Positions 36,785-48,932 of a stretch of DNA of 64,000 bases are shown here, in pieces. Numbering within the stretch: the first letter of the stretch is position 1; each line of letters begins with the position of its first letter. Both the position numbers and the translations under genes were made by a program. Origin of the DNA: Taeniopygia guttata. Taxonomy: Eukaryota; Chordata; Aves; Passeriformes; Estrildidae. Where the stretch lies: the NCBI RefSeq assembly GCF_048771995.1, contig NC_133026.1, positions 150,869,001 through 150,933,000 on the forward strand. The letters are read 5' to 3'. Below the pieces are notes generated by a model, which was not told the origin of the DNA, ran no database searches, and was given only the letters and a program-made list of their open reading frames with translations.

Positions 36785-37236
36785 ACGCCGCCTTCCTGTC
36801 CCAGTTCTTCTCCCGGCTCCAGCGGAACGTCTCGGGCCGTTTCCGTTCGCGGTTCCCGTTCGTGTCGCGCTGCGGCCGCGAGCGGAATTTCCTTCGCTGC
36901 GCCGACCTGCCCGTGGTCTTCACCCACCTCCTGCCCGGCGGCGCCGAAATCGCCTTCGGCGGTGCCGGCGCGGCGCTGACGGTGCCGTTCCGACCCGAGG
37001 CGCTGGCGGCGCTGCCGGAGAACGGGCGGTTCTACCACCCGGCGCCGGCGCGGCTCGGCGGCGCGGGATTGGTGCGCTCAACGTTGGCCCAAGAGTTGAG
37101 TTGGGCCTTGGTCTTCGGCCACGGCCCCGCGGAGCCGCCGACGCATTTTCGGTGGCGCGGGAAGGAGGTTCGGCTCAGCCCAGAGGTTTTGGTGGCCGTG
37201 AGGGAGGAGAGGGCGCGGAGGGAGGAGGGGCGGTGA
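36785..37236 (+). CDS. C8orf82: C8orf82 (UPF0598), coding exon 3 of 3
   Basis: The acceptor is CCCCTCTCTCCGCAG, ending at 36784; G|AC restores aspartate 56. The exon encodes residues 56-205: DAAFLSQFFSRLQRN, FPFVSRCGRERNFLRC, ADLPVVFTHLLPGG, FYHPAPARLGGAGLVRSTLA and QELSWALVFGHGPAEPP, ending in a basic tail REERARREEGR before TGA at 37234-37236. The CGRERNFLRC (from residue 85) and YHPAP..GG.GLVRS (from residue 139) blocks are family hallmarks. From about 37052 (residue 146) to the polyadenylation signal this exon has been copied 17 times downstream. It is very GC- and CpG-rich. Confidence 0.93.
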
Positions 37237-37285
37237 CGCCGAAAAAATTGGAGTGGGAATGGTCAAGAAAGGCAAAAAATCTACA

Positions 37286-37291
37286 AATAAA
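37286..37291 (+). terminator. C8orf82: C8orf82 polyadenylation signal AATAAA
   Basis: AATAAA lies 50 bases after the stop in CTACAAATAAATGAC. The same context is preserved in most downstream exon copies, consistent with it being part of the duplicated unit. No clear GT-rich downstream element follows; the sequence becomes A/C-rich. Confidence 0.65.
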
Positions 37292-37913
37292 TGACAAAAA
37301 TTGAAAAAAACCCAAAAAATCCCCTAAAAATCCCAAAAAACCCATAAAAATCCCCAAAAAATGCAAAAAAATCCCAAAAAAATCCCCATAAAAATCGCCA
37401 AAAAATCCCAAATATCAAAAAAATCCAAAAAATCCAAAAAACCCAAAAAACCCCATAAAAATCCCAAAAAAATCCCAAAAAACCCCAAAAAACCCATAAA
37501 AATACCCAAAAAAACCCATAAAAATCCAAATAAATCCCAAAAAAATCCCAAAAATCAAAAAAATCCAAAAAATAAAAAAAATCCCCAAAAAACCCATAAA
37601 AATCCCAAAAAATCCAAAAAAAACCAGAAAAATCCCAAAAAAATCCCAATAAAACTGCAAAACATCCCAAAAACTCCCCAAAAAAACCCCAAAAAATCCA
37701 AATAAAAAAATCCCAAAAAACCCCATAAAAATCCCAAAAAACCCCATAAAAATCCCAAAAAAACCCATAAAAACTCCCCAAAAAACCAAAAAAACCCCAA
37801 AAATCCCAAAAAAAACACCAAAAGATCCCCAAAAAGCCCATAAAATCCCAAAAAAAACCCACCAAAAGATCCCCAAAAACCCCAAAAAATCCCAAAACAC
37901 CCCCAAAAATCCC

Positions 37914-38142
37914 GTCTGGGCTGGGCGGCGCGGGATTGGTGCGCTCAACGTTGGCCCCAGAGTTGAGTTGGGGTTGGGCTCCGGCCACGGCCCCGCGGAG
38001 CCGCCGACGCATTTTCGGTGGCGCGGGAAGGAGGTTCGGCTCAGCCCAGAGGGTTTGGTGGCCGGGAGGGAGGAGAGGGCGCGCAGGGAGGAGGGGGGAG
38101 AGGGGGGAAATGGTCAAGAAAGTCAAAAAATCTAAAAATAAA
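37914..38142 (+). pseudogene. C8orf82 terminal-exon copy 1
   Basis: Starts at the shared junction CCCGTCTGGGCTGGG and runs to AATAAA at 38137. It carries the one-base loss relative to the gene in the GAGTTGGGGTTGGGC segment, so the ancestral frame is shifted. The tail is the GGGGGGAAATGGTCAAG type. Confidence 0.93.
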
Positions 38143-38803
38143 TGAAAAAAATCAAAAAAACCCAAAAAATCCACTAAAAACAAAAAAAAACCCATAAAAA
38201 TCCCAAAAAAATGCAAAAAAATCCCAAAAAAACCCCATAAAAATCCCAAAAAAATCCCAAAAATAAAAAAAACCATAAAAAATCAAAAAAACCCCAAAAA
38301 TCCCCTAAAAATCCCCAAAAACCCCAAAAAACCCATCAAAATATCCAAAAAAACCCATAAAAATCAAAAAAAATCCCCAAAAATCCAAAAAATCAAAAAA
38401 ATCCAAAAAATCCAAAAAACCCAAAAAATCCCCTAAAAATCCGAAAAAAACCCAAAAAAACCCCATAAAAATCCAAAAAAATCCCAAAAAATCGCAAAAA
38501 ATCCCCAAAAATCCAAAAAATCAAAAAAATCCCCAAAAAACCCATAAAAATCCAAAAAAAACCCCCAAAAAATCCAAAAAAAACCGAAAAAATCCCAAAA
38601 AAAACCCAAAAAACCCATAAATCCCCCCAAAAAACAAACAAAAACCTTAAAAAACAAAATAAAAAGAAACCCAAAAACCCTCCCAAAAAACCCAAAAATC
38701 AAAAGAAAAACAATCCCAAAAAAACCCCATAAAAATCCCCTAAAATCCCAAAAAACCCACCAAAAGATCCCCAAAAAAATCCCAAAACACCCCCAAAAAT
38801 CCC

Positions 38804-39031
38804 GTCTGGGCTGGGCGGCGCGGGATTGGTGCGCTCAACGTTGGCCCCAGAGTTGAGTTGGGGTTGGGCTCCGGCCACGGCCCCGCGGAGCCGCCGACGC
38901 ATTTTCGGTGGCGCGGGAAGGAGGTTCGGCTCAGCCCAGAGGGTTTGGTGCCGGGAGGGAGGAGAGGGCGCGGAGGGAGGAGGGGGGAGAGGGGGGAAAT
39001 GGTCAAGAAACTCAAAAAATCTAAAAATAAA
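38804..39031 (+). pseudogene. C8orf82 terminal-exon copy 2
   Basis: Same junction and same one-base difference as copy 1. The block has GGTTTGGTGCCGGG (two bases shorter than GGTGGCCGGG). AATAAA lies at 39026. The tail is the GGTCAAGAAACTC type. Confidence 0.93.
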
Positions 39032-39640
39032 TGAAAAAAATCCAAAACAACCAAAAAATCCCCGAAAAATCCCAAAAAAAACCCAAAAAAATCCAGAAAA
39101 AAACCCCATAAAAATCCCAAAAAAATGCAAAAAACCCAAAAAATCCCAAAACCCCCCAAAAAACCCCAAAAAAGCCAAAAAACCCCCCAAAAAACCCCAT
39201 AACAATCCAAAAAAATCAAAAAAATCACAAAAATCCCAAAAAACCCCCAAAAAACCCAAAAAACCCCCCAAAAACCCATAAAAATCCAAAAAAATCAAAA
39301 AACCAAAAAAAAATCCAAAAAAGCCCAAAAAACCCCATAAAAAACCCAAAAAACCACCAAAAAATCCCAAAACAATCCCAAAAAAACCCCCAAAAAATCC
39401 CCCAAAAAAACCCCATAAAAATAAAAAAAGCCCCAAAAAATCCCCAAAAAAATCTTCAGAAAATGCCACAAAAACTCCACATAAACCACAAAAAAACACC
39501 AAAAAAACCCCAAAAAAACCCCAAAACCCCCCCCAAAAAACCCACAAAAACCCAAAAAAACCCACAAAAAGAAAACCCCAAAATAAACCAAAAACACCAT
39601 TTAAAAAAACCCAAAAAGCCCCAAAAATGGCACAAAACCC

Positions 39641-39752
39641 ATGGGGAGGTTTTGGCGGCCGTGAGGGAGGAGAGCGCGCGGATGGAGGAGGGAGGGGAGG
39701 GTGGAAATTGGAGTGGGAATGGGCAAGAAAGGCAAAAAATCTACAAGTAAAT
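39641..39752 (+). pseudogene. Partial C8orf82 terminal-exon copy (3' end only)
   Basis: Only the last part is present, from GAGGTTTTGGCGGCCGTGAG onward. It keeps GCCGTGAGG and GGCAAGAAAGGCAAAAAATC as in the gene, where other copies read GCCGGGAGG, so it may be a separate and older duplicate. The signal is AGTAAA rather than AATAAA. Confidence 0.85.
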
Positions 39753-40440
39753 GAAAAAAATGCAAAAAACCAAAAAATCCCCTAAAAATCCAAAAAAATC
39801 CCATAAAAATCCCCAAAAAAACCACAAAAAACCCCCAAAAATCAAAAAAAAAACCCAAAAAAATCCCAAAAAAACCCGAAAAACCCCAAAAAAATCCGAA
39901 AAATTCCAAAAAAACCCCAAAATTGCCCAAAAGAATCAAAAAAACCCTAAAAGAATCCCAAAAAACCCAAAAAAATCCCCCAAAAAATCCCATAAAAATC
40001 CTCCAAAAAAACACCAAAAAATCAAAAAAAAAACCCAAAAAAACCCCAAAAAATCTCAAAAAACCGCCAAAAAATCCCGAAAAAACCCCATAAAAATCCC
40101 AAAAAATCCCAAAAATAAAAGAAATCAAAAAAAAACAAAAAAAAACCCCAAAAAAACCATAAAAACCCCCAAAAAATCCCAATAAAATCGCAAAACAACC
40201 CAAAAAGTCCCCAAATAAATTCCAAAAAAATCAAAAGAAAAAAATCCCAAAAAACCCCAACAAAATCCCAAAAAAACCAAAAAAACCCCCAAAAAAACCC
40301 AAAAAAACCCCAAAAATCCCAAAAAAACCCCAAAAATCAAAAGAAAAACAATCCCAAAAAAACCCCATAAAAATCCCATAAAATCCCAAAAAAAACACCA
40401 AAAGAACCCCAAAAAATCCCCAAAAAACCCCAAAAATCCC

Positions 40441-40696
40441 GTCTGGGCTCGGCGGCGCGGGATTGGTGCGCTCAACGTTGGCCCCAGAGTTGAGTTGGGG
40501 TTGGGCTCCGGCCACGGCCCCGCGGAGCCGCCGACGCATTTTCGGTGGCGCGGGAAGGAGGTTCGGCTCAGCCCAGAGGTTTTGGTGGCCGGGAGGGAGG
40601 AGAGGGCGCGGAGGGAGGAGGGGGGACAGGAGGGGCGGTGACGCCAAAAAAATTGGAGGGGGAATGGTGAACGAACTCAAAAAATCTACAAATAAA
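40441..40696 (+). pseudogene. C8orf82 terminal-exon copy 3
   Basis: Junction GTCTGGGCTCGGCGG (gene-like CTCGG), tail with GTGACGCC and GGTGAACGAACTC, AATAAA at 40691. It carries the shared one-base difference. Confidence 0.93.
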
Positions 40697-41553
40697 TGAA
40701 AAAAATCCAAAAAAACCAAAAAATCCCCGAAAAATACCAAAAAATCCCCTAAAAATACCAAAAAATGCAAAAAAATCCCAAAAAAACCCCCATAAAAATC
40801 AAAAAAAACCCAAAAAAATCCCAAAAAACCCCTAAAAAATCCCAAAAATCAAAAAAATCAAAAAAATCAAAAAAAAAACCCAAAAAACCCATAAAAATCA
40901 AAAAAAACCCCCAAAAACGCATAAAAATCCCCAAAAAAACCCACAAAAATCCCAAAAAATCCCAAAAAATCCCAAAAATCCAAAAAATCCAAAAAATAAA
41001 AAAAGAACCAAAAAACCCATAAAAGTCCCAAAAAACCCCAAAAAAATCCCAAAGAAACCCCAAAAAAACCATAAAAAAATCCCAAAAAATCAAAGAAAAA
41101 AATCCCAAAAAACCCCATAAAAATACCAAAAAAAACCCAACAAAATCCCCAAAAAAACCCAAAAAAACCCCAAAAGTATTAAAAAAACCACAAAAAAATT
41201 TTAAAAAATTAAAAAACCCAAAAAACCTTGAAAAAAACCCATAAAAATCAAAAAAAAAATCCCCCTCAAAAAAAAAATCAAAAAATCCAAAAAATCAAAA
41301 AGAAACCAAAAACACCCATAAAAATCCCAAAAAAACCAAAAAAATCCCCAAAAAAACCAAAAAACCCCCAAAAATCCCCCCAAAAAAACAAAAAAAACCT
41401 TAAAAAACAAAATAAAAAGAAACCCAAAAAACCCCCCAAAAAACCCAAAAATCAAAAGAAACACAATCCCAAAAAAACCCATAAAAATCCCAAAAAAAAC
41501 CCCAAAAAACCACCAAAAGATCCCCAAAAATCCCAAAACACCCCAAAAATCCC

Positions 41554-41781
41554 GTCTGGGCTGGGCGGCGCGGGATTGGTGCGCTCAACGTTGGCCCCAG
41601 AGTTGAGTTGGGGTTGGGCTCCGGCCACGGCCCCGCGGAGCCGCCGACGCATTTTCGGTGGCGCGGGAAGGAGGTTCGGCTCAGCCCAGAGGGTTTGGTG
41701 CCGGGAGGGAGGAGAGGGCGCGCAGGGAGGAGGGGGGAGAGGGGGGAAATGGTCAAGAAAGTCAAAAAATCTAAAAATAAA
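41554..41781 (+). pseudogene. C8orf82 terminal-exon copy 4
   Basis: CTGGG junction type with the GGTTTGGTGCCGGG variant, as in copies 2 and 11. The tail is GGAAATGGTCAAGAAAGTC, AATAAA at 41776. Confidence 0.93.
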
Positions 41782-42607
41782 TGAAAAAAATTCAAAAAAA
41801 CCTAAAAAATCCCCTAAAAATAAAAAAAAACCATAAAAATCCCCAAAAAAACCCAAAAAAATCCCAAAAAAACCCCATAAAAATCACCAAAAAATCCCAA
41901 ATATTTAAAAGATCAAAAAAATAAAAAAAAACCCCAAAAAATCCATAAAAATCCCAAAAAACCCAAAAAAAATACCGAAAAACACCCCATAAAAATCCGA
42001 AAAAACCCCAAAAAAATCCCGAAAAAACCCCCATAAAAATCCCACAAAATCCCAAAAATAAAAAAAATCAAAAAAATCCAAAAAACCCAAAAAACCCCAT
42101 AAAAATCCCAAAAAAACCAGAAAAAAGCCCCAAAAAACCCCCAAAAAACCCCAAAAATACCAAAAAATTCAAAAAAACCCTAAAAGTATTAAAAAAATCA
42201 CAAAGAAATCAAAAAATTTAAAAAACCCCAATAAACCCCAAAAAACCTTAAAAAAACCCCATAAAAATCCAAAAAAAAATCCCAAAAAACGCATAAAAAA
42301 CCCCCCAAAAAACCCCATAAAAATCCAAAAAAATACCAAAAATCCAAAAAATCCAAAAATTAAAAAAAGAACCAAAAAACCCATAGAAATCCCCAAAAAC
42401 CCAAAAAAATCCCAAAGAAACCCCAAAAAAATCCCAAAAAAATCCCAAAAAAACCCAAAAAATCCCCCCAAAAAACAAACAAAAACCTTAAAAAACAAAA
42501 TAAACGAAACACAAAAAAACCCCCAAAAAAAACCCAAAAAAACCCATAAAATCCCAAAAAACCCACCAAAAGATCCCCAAAAAATCCCAAAAAACCCCAA
42601 AAATCCC

Positions 42608-42836
42608 GTCTGGGCTGGGCGGCGCGGGATTGGTGCGCTCAACGTTGGCCCCAGAGTTGAGTTGGGGTTGGGCTCCGGCCACGGCCCCGCGGAGCCGCCG
42701 ACGCATTTTCGGTGGCGCGGGAAGGAGGTTCGGCTCAGCCCAGAGGGTTTGGTGGCCGGGAGGGAGGAGAGGGCGCGGGTGGGGGAGGGGGGAGAGGGGG
42801 GAAATGGTCAAGAAAGTCAAAAAGTCTAAAAATAAA
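42608..42836 (+). pseudogene. C8orf82 terminal-exon copy 5
   Basis: CTGGG junction type. GGGTGGGGGAGGGG replaces the GGAGGGAGGAGG segment. AATAAA at 42831. Confidence 0.93.
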
Positions 42837-43704
42837 TGAAAAAAATCAAAAAAACCCAGAAAAATCACAAAAAACCGCAAAAAAATCCCCAAAAAAACCC
42901 AGGAAAATCCAAAAAAATCCCAAATATTAAAAAGATCAAAAAAATAAAAAAAAACCAAAAAACCCCCTAAAAATCCCAAAAAAATCCCAAAAAATCCCAA
43001 AAATCCAAAAAACCCTAAAAGAATCCCAAAAAACCCAAAAAAATCCCCAAAATAAACCCATAAAAATCCCCCCCAAAAATAAAAAAAAACCAAAAAAACC
43101 CATAAAAATCCCAAAAAAACGCAAAAAAATCCGGAAAAAAACCCATAAAAATCCCATAAAAATCCCAAAAAAACACAAAAAAATCCCAAAAAATCAAAAA
43201 ACCCCAAAAAATCCCCTAAAAATCCAAAAAACCCCCCAAAAAAACCCATAACAATCCAAAAAAATAAAAAAAATCAGAAAAATCCCAAAAAAACACCCAA
43301 AAAACCCATAAAAATCCCCAAAAAACCCTATAAAAATCCGAAAAAATCCCAAAAATCAAAAAAATCAAAAAATCAAAAAAAAACCAAAAAACCCATAAAA
43401 ATCCCAAAAAAAACCCAAAAAACCCAAAAAAATCCCAAAAGTCCAAAAAATCCAAAAAATAAAAAAAGAACCAAAAAACCCATAAAAATCCCCAAAAAAC
43501 CCCAAAGAAACTCCAAAAAACCCCCAAAAAACCCCAAAAAACCCAAAAAACGCCCAAAAATCCCCCCAAAAAACAAACAAAAACCTTAAAAAACAAAATA
43601 AAAACAAACCCAAAAAAACCCCAAAAAACCCCAAAAAAACCCCATAAAATCCCAAAAAAACCACCAAAAGATCCCCAAAAATCCCAAAAACCCCCAAAAA
43701 TCCC

Positions 43705-43960
43705 GTCTGGGCTCGGCGGCGCGGGATTGGTGCGCTCAACGTTGGCCCCAGAGTTGAGTTGGGGTTGGGCTCCGGCCACGGCCCCGCGGAGCCGCCGACG
43801 CATTTTCGGTGGCGCGGGAAGGAGGTTCGGCTCAGCCCAGAGGTTTTGGTGGCCGGGAGGGAGGAGAGGGCGCGGGTGGGGGAGGGGGGACAGGAGGGGC
43901 GGTGACGCCGAAAAAATTGGAGAGGGAATGGTGAACGAACTCAAAAAATCTACAAATAAA
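43705..43960 (+). pseudogene. C8orf82 terminal-exon copy 6
   Basis: CTCGG junction type with GTGACGCCGAAAAAATTGG and the GGTGAACGAACTC tail shared only with copy 3. AATAAA at 43955. Confidence 0.93.
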
Positions 43961-44645
43961 TGAAAAAAATCGAAAAAACCTAAAAAATCCCCTAAAAATC
44001 AAAAAAAACCCATAAAAATCCAAAAAAACCCCAAAAAAATGAAAAAAATCCAAAAAAATCCGCAAAAAAACCCAAAAAACCCCCAAAAATCCAAAGAAAC
44101 CCCCAGAAAACCCATAACAATCCAAAAAAATAAAAAAAATCCAAAAAATCCAAAAAAAACCCAAAAAACCCATAAAAATCCCCAAAAAAACCCATAAAAA
44201 TCCGAAAAAATCCCAAAAATCAAAAAAATCCAAAAAATCAAAAAAAACAAAAAAAACCCATAAAAATCCCCAAAAAACCCATAAAAATCCCCAAAAATCC
44301 CAAAAATCCAAAAAACCCAAAAAATAAAAAAAGAACCAAAAAACCCATAAAAATCCCAAAAAATCCCAAAAATCCAAAAAATCCAAAAAATCAAAAAAGA
44401 ACCAAAAAACCCAAAAAATCCCCTAAAAATCCCAAAAAACCCCAAAAAATCCCAAAAATCCCCAAAAAAACCAAAAAAATCCCAAAAAACCCCAAAAAAT
44501 CCCCCCAAAAAACAAACAAAAACCTTAAAAAACAAAATAAAAAGAAACCCAAAAAAACCCCCCAAAAAACCCCCCAAAAATCCCAAAAAATCCCAAAAAC
44601 CCACCAAAAGATCCCCAAAAATCCCAAAACAACCCCAAAAATCCC

Positions 44646-44908
44646 GTCTGGGCTCGGCGGCGCGGGATTGGTGCGCTCAACGTTGGCCCCAGAGTTGAGT
44701 TGGGGTTGGGCTCCGGCCACGGCCCCGCGGAGCCGCCGACGCATTTTCGGTGGCGCGGGAAGGAGGTTCGGCTCAGCCCAGAGGTTTTGGTGGCCGGGAG
44801 GGAGGAGAGGGCGCGGGTGGAGGAGGGGGGAGAGGAGGGGAAGTGAGGAAGAAGAAAACGGAGTGGAAACGGTCAAGAAAGTCAAAAAATCCACAAGTAA
44901 TAAATAAA
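44646..44908 (+). pseudogene. C8orf82 terminal-exon copy 7
   Basis: CTCGG junction type. The 3' UTR part is altered to GGAAGTGAGGAAGAAGAAAA. AATAAA at 44903. Confidence 0.92.
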
Positions 44909-46050
44909 ATTGAAAAAAACGTAAAAAATCCCCAAAAAACCCATAAAAATCTCAAAAAAAACCCAAAAAAATGAGGAAAATCCAAAAAAATCCGCAAAAA
45001 AACCCAAAAACCCCCAAAAATCCCAAAAAAAACGCAAAAAAATCCCGAAAAAATGAAAAAAAACCCAACAAAATCCCAAAAAAACCCAAAAACCCCCAAA
45101 AATCCCAAAAAAGCGCAAAAAAATAGCGAAAAAATGCAAAAATCCCAAAAAATCCAAAAAAACCCCAAAAAACACCCAAAAAAACCAAAAAATCAAAAAA
45201 CCCCAGAAAAACCCCATAAAAATCCCAAAAAACCGCAAAAAAATCCCAAAAAAATGCAAAAAACCCAAAAAATCCCAAAAAAACCCAAAAAAAACCCAAA
45301 AAACCCAAAAAATCCCAAAAAATCCCTAAAAATCCCTAAAAATCCCAACAATAAAAAAAATCCAAAAAAACCCCATAAAAATCCCAAAAAAACGCAAAAA
45401 AATCCAAAAAAATGCAAAAAAACCCAAAAAAATCCCCAAAAAACCCAAAAAAATCCCAAAAAACCCAAAAAATCCCAAAAAATCCCTAAAAATCCCAACA
45501 ATAAAAAAAATCCAAAAAAACCCAAATACCCCATAAAAATCCCAAAAAAAACCCATAAAAATCCAAATAAATCCCAAAAAATCCCAAAAATCAAAAAATC
45601 AAAAAAAACCCCATAAAAATCCCAAAAAAAACCCCAAAAAACCGCAAAAAAATCCCAAAAAACCCCAAAAACCCCCAAATATCCCCCCAAAAAACAAACA
45701 AAAACCTTAAAAAACAAAATAAAAAGAAACCAAAAAAAACCCCAAAAAAACCCCAAAAAAATCCCTAAAATCCCAAAAAACCCACCAAAAGATCCCCAAA
45801 AAATCCCAAAAAAACCCAAAAACCCCAAAAATCCCAAAAAAAATCCAAAAAGCCCTAAAAAAACCCCAAAAGTATTAAAAAATCACCAAAAAATCCAAAA
45901 AAAATTTAAAAAAACCCCACAACTTTAAAAAAACCCCATAAAAATCCCAAAAAAATCCAAAAAATCCCAAAAAACCCATAAAAAACCCCTAAAATCCCAA
46001 AAGAAACACCAAAAGTTCCCCAAAAAATCCCAAAAAAACCCAAAAATCCC

Positions 46051-46330
46051 GTCTGGGCTCGGCGGCGCGGGATTGGTGCGCTCAACGTTGGCCCCAGAGT
46101 TGAGTTGGGCCTTGGTCTTCGGCCACGGCCCCGCGGAGCCGCCGACGCATTTTCGGTGGCGCGGGAAGGAGGTTCGGCTCAGCCCAGAGGGTTTGGTGGC
46201 CGGGAGGGAGGAGAGGGCGCGGGTGGGGGAGGGGGGACAGGAGGGGCGGTGACGCCGAAAAAATTGGAGTGGAAACGGCCGTTCGTTAAATTCTAGCGTT
46301 AACGAATTATTTTGTCGGTTTTGGTTGAAC
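46051..46330 (+). pseudogene. C8orf82 terminal-exon copy 8, the only one keeping the gene's frame
   Basis: This copy reads GAGTTGGGCCTTGGTCTTCG exactly as in the gene, where the other sixteen have a one-base-shorter GAGTTGGGGTTGGGCTC. From the junction it encodes GGAGLVRSTLAPELSWALVF and on through FRWRGKEVRLSPEG to a stop. The tail differs: GGCCGTTCGTTAAATTC and GTCGGTTTTGGTTGAAC replace the AATAAA-bearing tail. Confidence 0.93.
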
Positions 46331-47169
46331 ATCCAAAAATTGCCACCAAAAGATCCCGAAAAAACCCTAAAAAAAGGCCAAAAAATCCCCAAGAAACCAA
46401 AGAAAACCCAAAAAATCCCCCCCCAAAAAATCCAAAAAAATCCCAAAAAAATCCCCAAAAAACCCAAAAAACCCCCAAAAATCCCAAAAAACCACAAAAA
46501 AATCGTGAAAAAAGGCAAAAATCCCAAAAAATCCCCAAAAAACCCAAAAAACCCCCTAAAAATCCCAAAAAAACCCAAAAAATCCCAAAAAACCCCAAAA
46601 AAATCCCAAAAAAAGCCACCAAAAAATCCAAAAAAAACCCTAAAAAATTTCCCAAAAAACCGCAAAAAAATCCCAAAACCCCCCCCAAAAAATCCCGAAA
46701 AAAACCCCATAAAAATCCAAAAAAATCCCAAAAAACCGCCAAAAAATCCCAAAAAATCCCAAAAATAAAAAAAATCCAAAAAATCCAAAAAACCCAAAAT
46801 ATCTCCTAAAAATCCCAAAAAATCCCAAAAAAAACCCATAAAAATCCCAAAAAATCCCAAAAAACCCATAAAAATCCCCAAAAAAACCCATAAAAATCCC
46901 AAAAAATCCCAAAAATCCCAAAAATCCAAAAAATAAAAAAAGAACCAAAAAACCCATAAAAATCCCAAAAAAACCCAAAAAAATCCCAAAGAAACCCCAA
47001 AAAACCCCAAAAAACCCCCAAAAAACCCCAAAAATCCCCCCAAAAAAACAAACAAAAACCTTAAAAAACAAAATAAAAAGAAACCCCAAAAAACCCCAAA
47101 AAAACCCCTAAAATCCCAAAAAAACCACCAAAAGATCCCCAAAAATCCCAAAACAACCCCAAAAATCCC

Positions 47170-47435
47170 GTCTGGGCTCGGCGGCGCGGGATTGGTGCGC
47201 TCAACGTTGGCCCCAGAGTTGAGTTGGGGTTGGGCTCCGGCCACGGCCCCGCGGAGCCGCCGACGCATTTTCGGTGGCGCGGGAAGGAGGTTCGGCTCAG
47301 CCCAGAGGGTTTGGTGGCCGGGAGGGAGGAGAGGGCGCGCAGGGAGGAGGGGCGGTGACGCCGAAAAAATTGGAGTGGAAACGGCCGTTCGTTAAATTCT
47401 GGTGTTAATTAATTATTGAGTCGGTTTTGGTTGAA
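47170..47435 (+). pseudogene. C8orf82 terminal-exon copy 9
   Basis: CTCGG junction type with the one-base difference. The tail is the GGCCGTTCGTTAAATTC / GTTAATTAATTATTGAG / GGTTTTGGTTGAA form shared with copies 8 and 14, without AATAAA. Confidence 0.93.
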
Positions 47436-48079
47436 TTCCCAAAAATCGCCGCAAAAAGCACCAAAAAATCTAAGAAAAAACCTCGAAAAAGCAAAAAAAA
47501 CCAAAAAAAACCCCAAAGAAAACGCAAAAAAACCCGCCCAAAAAAAATTCCAAAAAAATCCCCAAAATATCCCTGAAAGCATCAAGAAACCCAAAAAAAT
47601 CCTCAAAAAATCCACAAAAATCCAAAAAACAAAAAAAAAATCCCCTAAAAAACCCATAAAAATCCAAATAAATCCCCAAAAATCCCAAAAATCAAAAAAA
47701 AACCACCCAAAAAACCATAAAATCCCCAAAAAACCTCATAAAAATCAAAAAAAGTCCCCAAAAATCCCAAAAAAACCCCAAAAAACCCAAAAAATCCCCA
47801 AAAAAACCCATAAAAATCCCCCCAAAAAATCCAAAAACTCCTAAAAATCATCCCAAAGAAATCCCAAAAAAACCCCATAAAAATCCCAAAAAAAACCCCC
47901 AAAAAAACCCAAAAAACCCCCAAAAAATCCAAAAAACCCCCAAAAAACCACAAAAAAATCCCTAAAAAACCCCAAAATCAAAAGAAAAACAATCCCAAAA
48001 AAACCCATAAAAATCCCATAAAATCCCAAAAAAACCACCAAAAGTTCCCAAAAAATCCCAAAACAAGCCCAAAAATCCC

Positions 48080-48330
48080 GTCTGGGCTGGGCGGCGCGGG
48101 ATTGGTGCGCTCAACGTTGGCCCCAGAGTTGAGTTGGGGTTGGGCTCCGGCCACGGCCCCGCGGAGCCGCCGACGCATTTTCGGTGGCGCGGGAAGGAGG
48201 TTCGGCTCAGCCCAGAGGTTTTGGTGGCCGGGAGGGAGGAGAGGGCGCGGGTGGGGGAGGGGCGGTGACGCCAAAAAAATTGGAGTGGGAATGGTCAAGA
48301 AAGTCAAAAAATCCACAATTAATTAATAAA
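48080..48330 (+). pseudogene. C8orf82 terminal-exon copy 10
   Basis: CTGGG junction type. GTGACGCCAAAAAAATTGG tail followed by TCCACAATTAATTAATAAA; AATAAA at 48325. Confidence 0.92.
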
Positions 48331-48932
48331 ATTTAAAAAACCCCATAAAAATCCCAAAAAATCGCAAAAAAACCCAAAAAAACTGTAAAAAACCCCAAAA
48401 AATCCGCAAAAAAACCCAAAAAACCCCCAAAAATCCCAAAAAAACGCAAAAAATTCGCGAAAAAATGCAAAAATCCCAAAAAATCCCAAAAAAACCCAAA
48501 AAACACCCAAAAATCCCAAAAAATCAAAAAAACCCCATAAAAATCCCAAAAACCAAAAAAAAACCCCAAAAAACCCCCAAAAATCCAGAAAAACCCCCAA
48601 AAAACCCCATAAAAATCCAAAAAAATGCCCAAAAATCCCAAAAATCAAAAAAAATCCAAAAAATCAAAAAAATCCCCAAAAAACCCATAAAAATCCCAAA
48701 AAAACCCCAAAAAAATCCCAAAGAAACCCCAAAAAATCCCAAAAAAACCAAAAAAACCCCAAAAATCAAAGAAAAACCTTTAAAAATAAAAGAAAAAGAA
48801 ACCCAGAAAAACCCACCAAAAAACCCAAAAATCAAAAGAGAAACAATCCCAAAAAAACCCCAAAAAAACCCCTAAAATCCCAAAAAACCACCAAAAGATC
48901 CCCAAAAAATCCCAAAAAACCCCAAAAATCCC

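Noticed and set aside
37936-38145. Repeated + strand frame VRSTLAPELSWGWAPATAPR seen in most exon copies
   Set aside because: This is the one-base-shifted reading of the duplicated C8orf82 exon end. The upstream half of the protein and an acceptor are missing, so I treat the blocks as non-coding copies.
45925-47268. 447-codon minus-strand frame of GFFGIFWGFFG type, resembling a membrane protein
   Set aside because: Poly(G, F, W, I) comes from TTTTTTGGG repeats. It runs through an antisense C8orf82 exon copy (RRRLRGAVAGAQPQLN), so it is a shadow.
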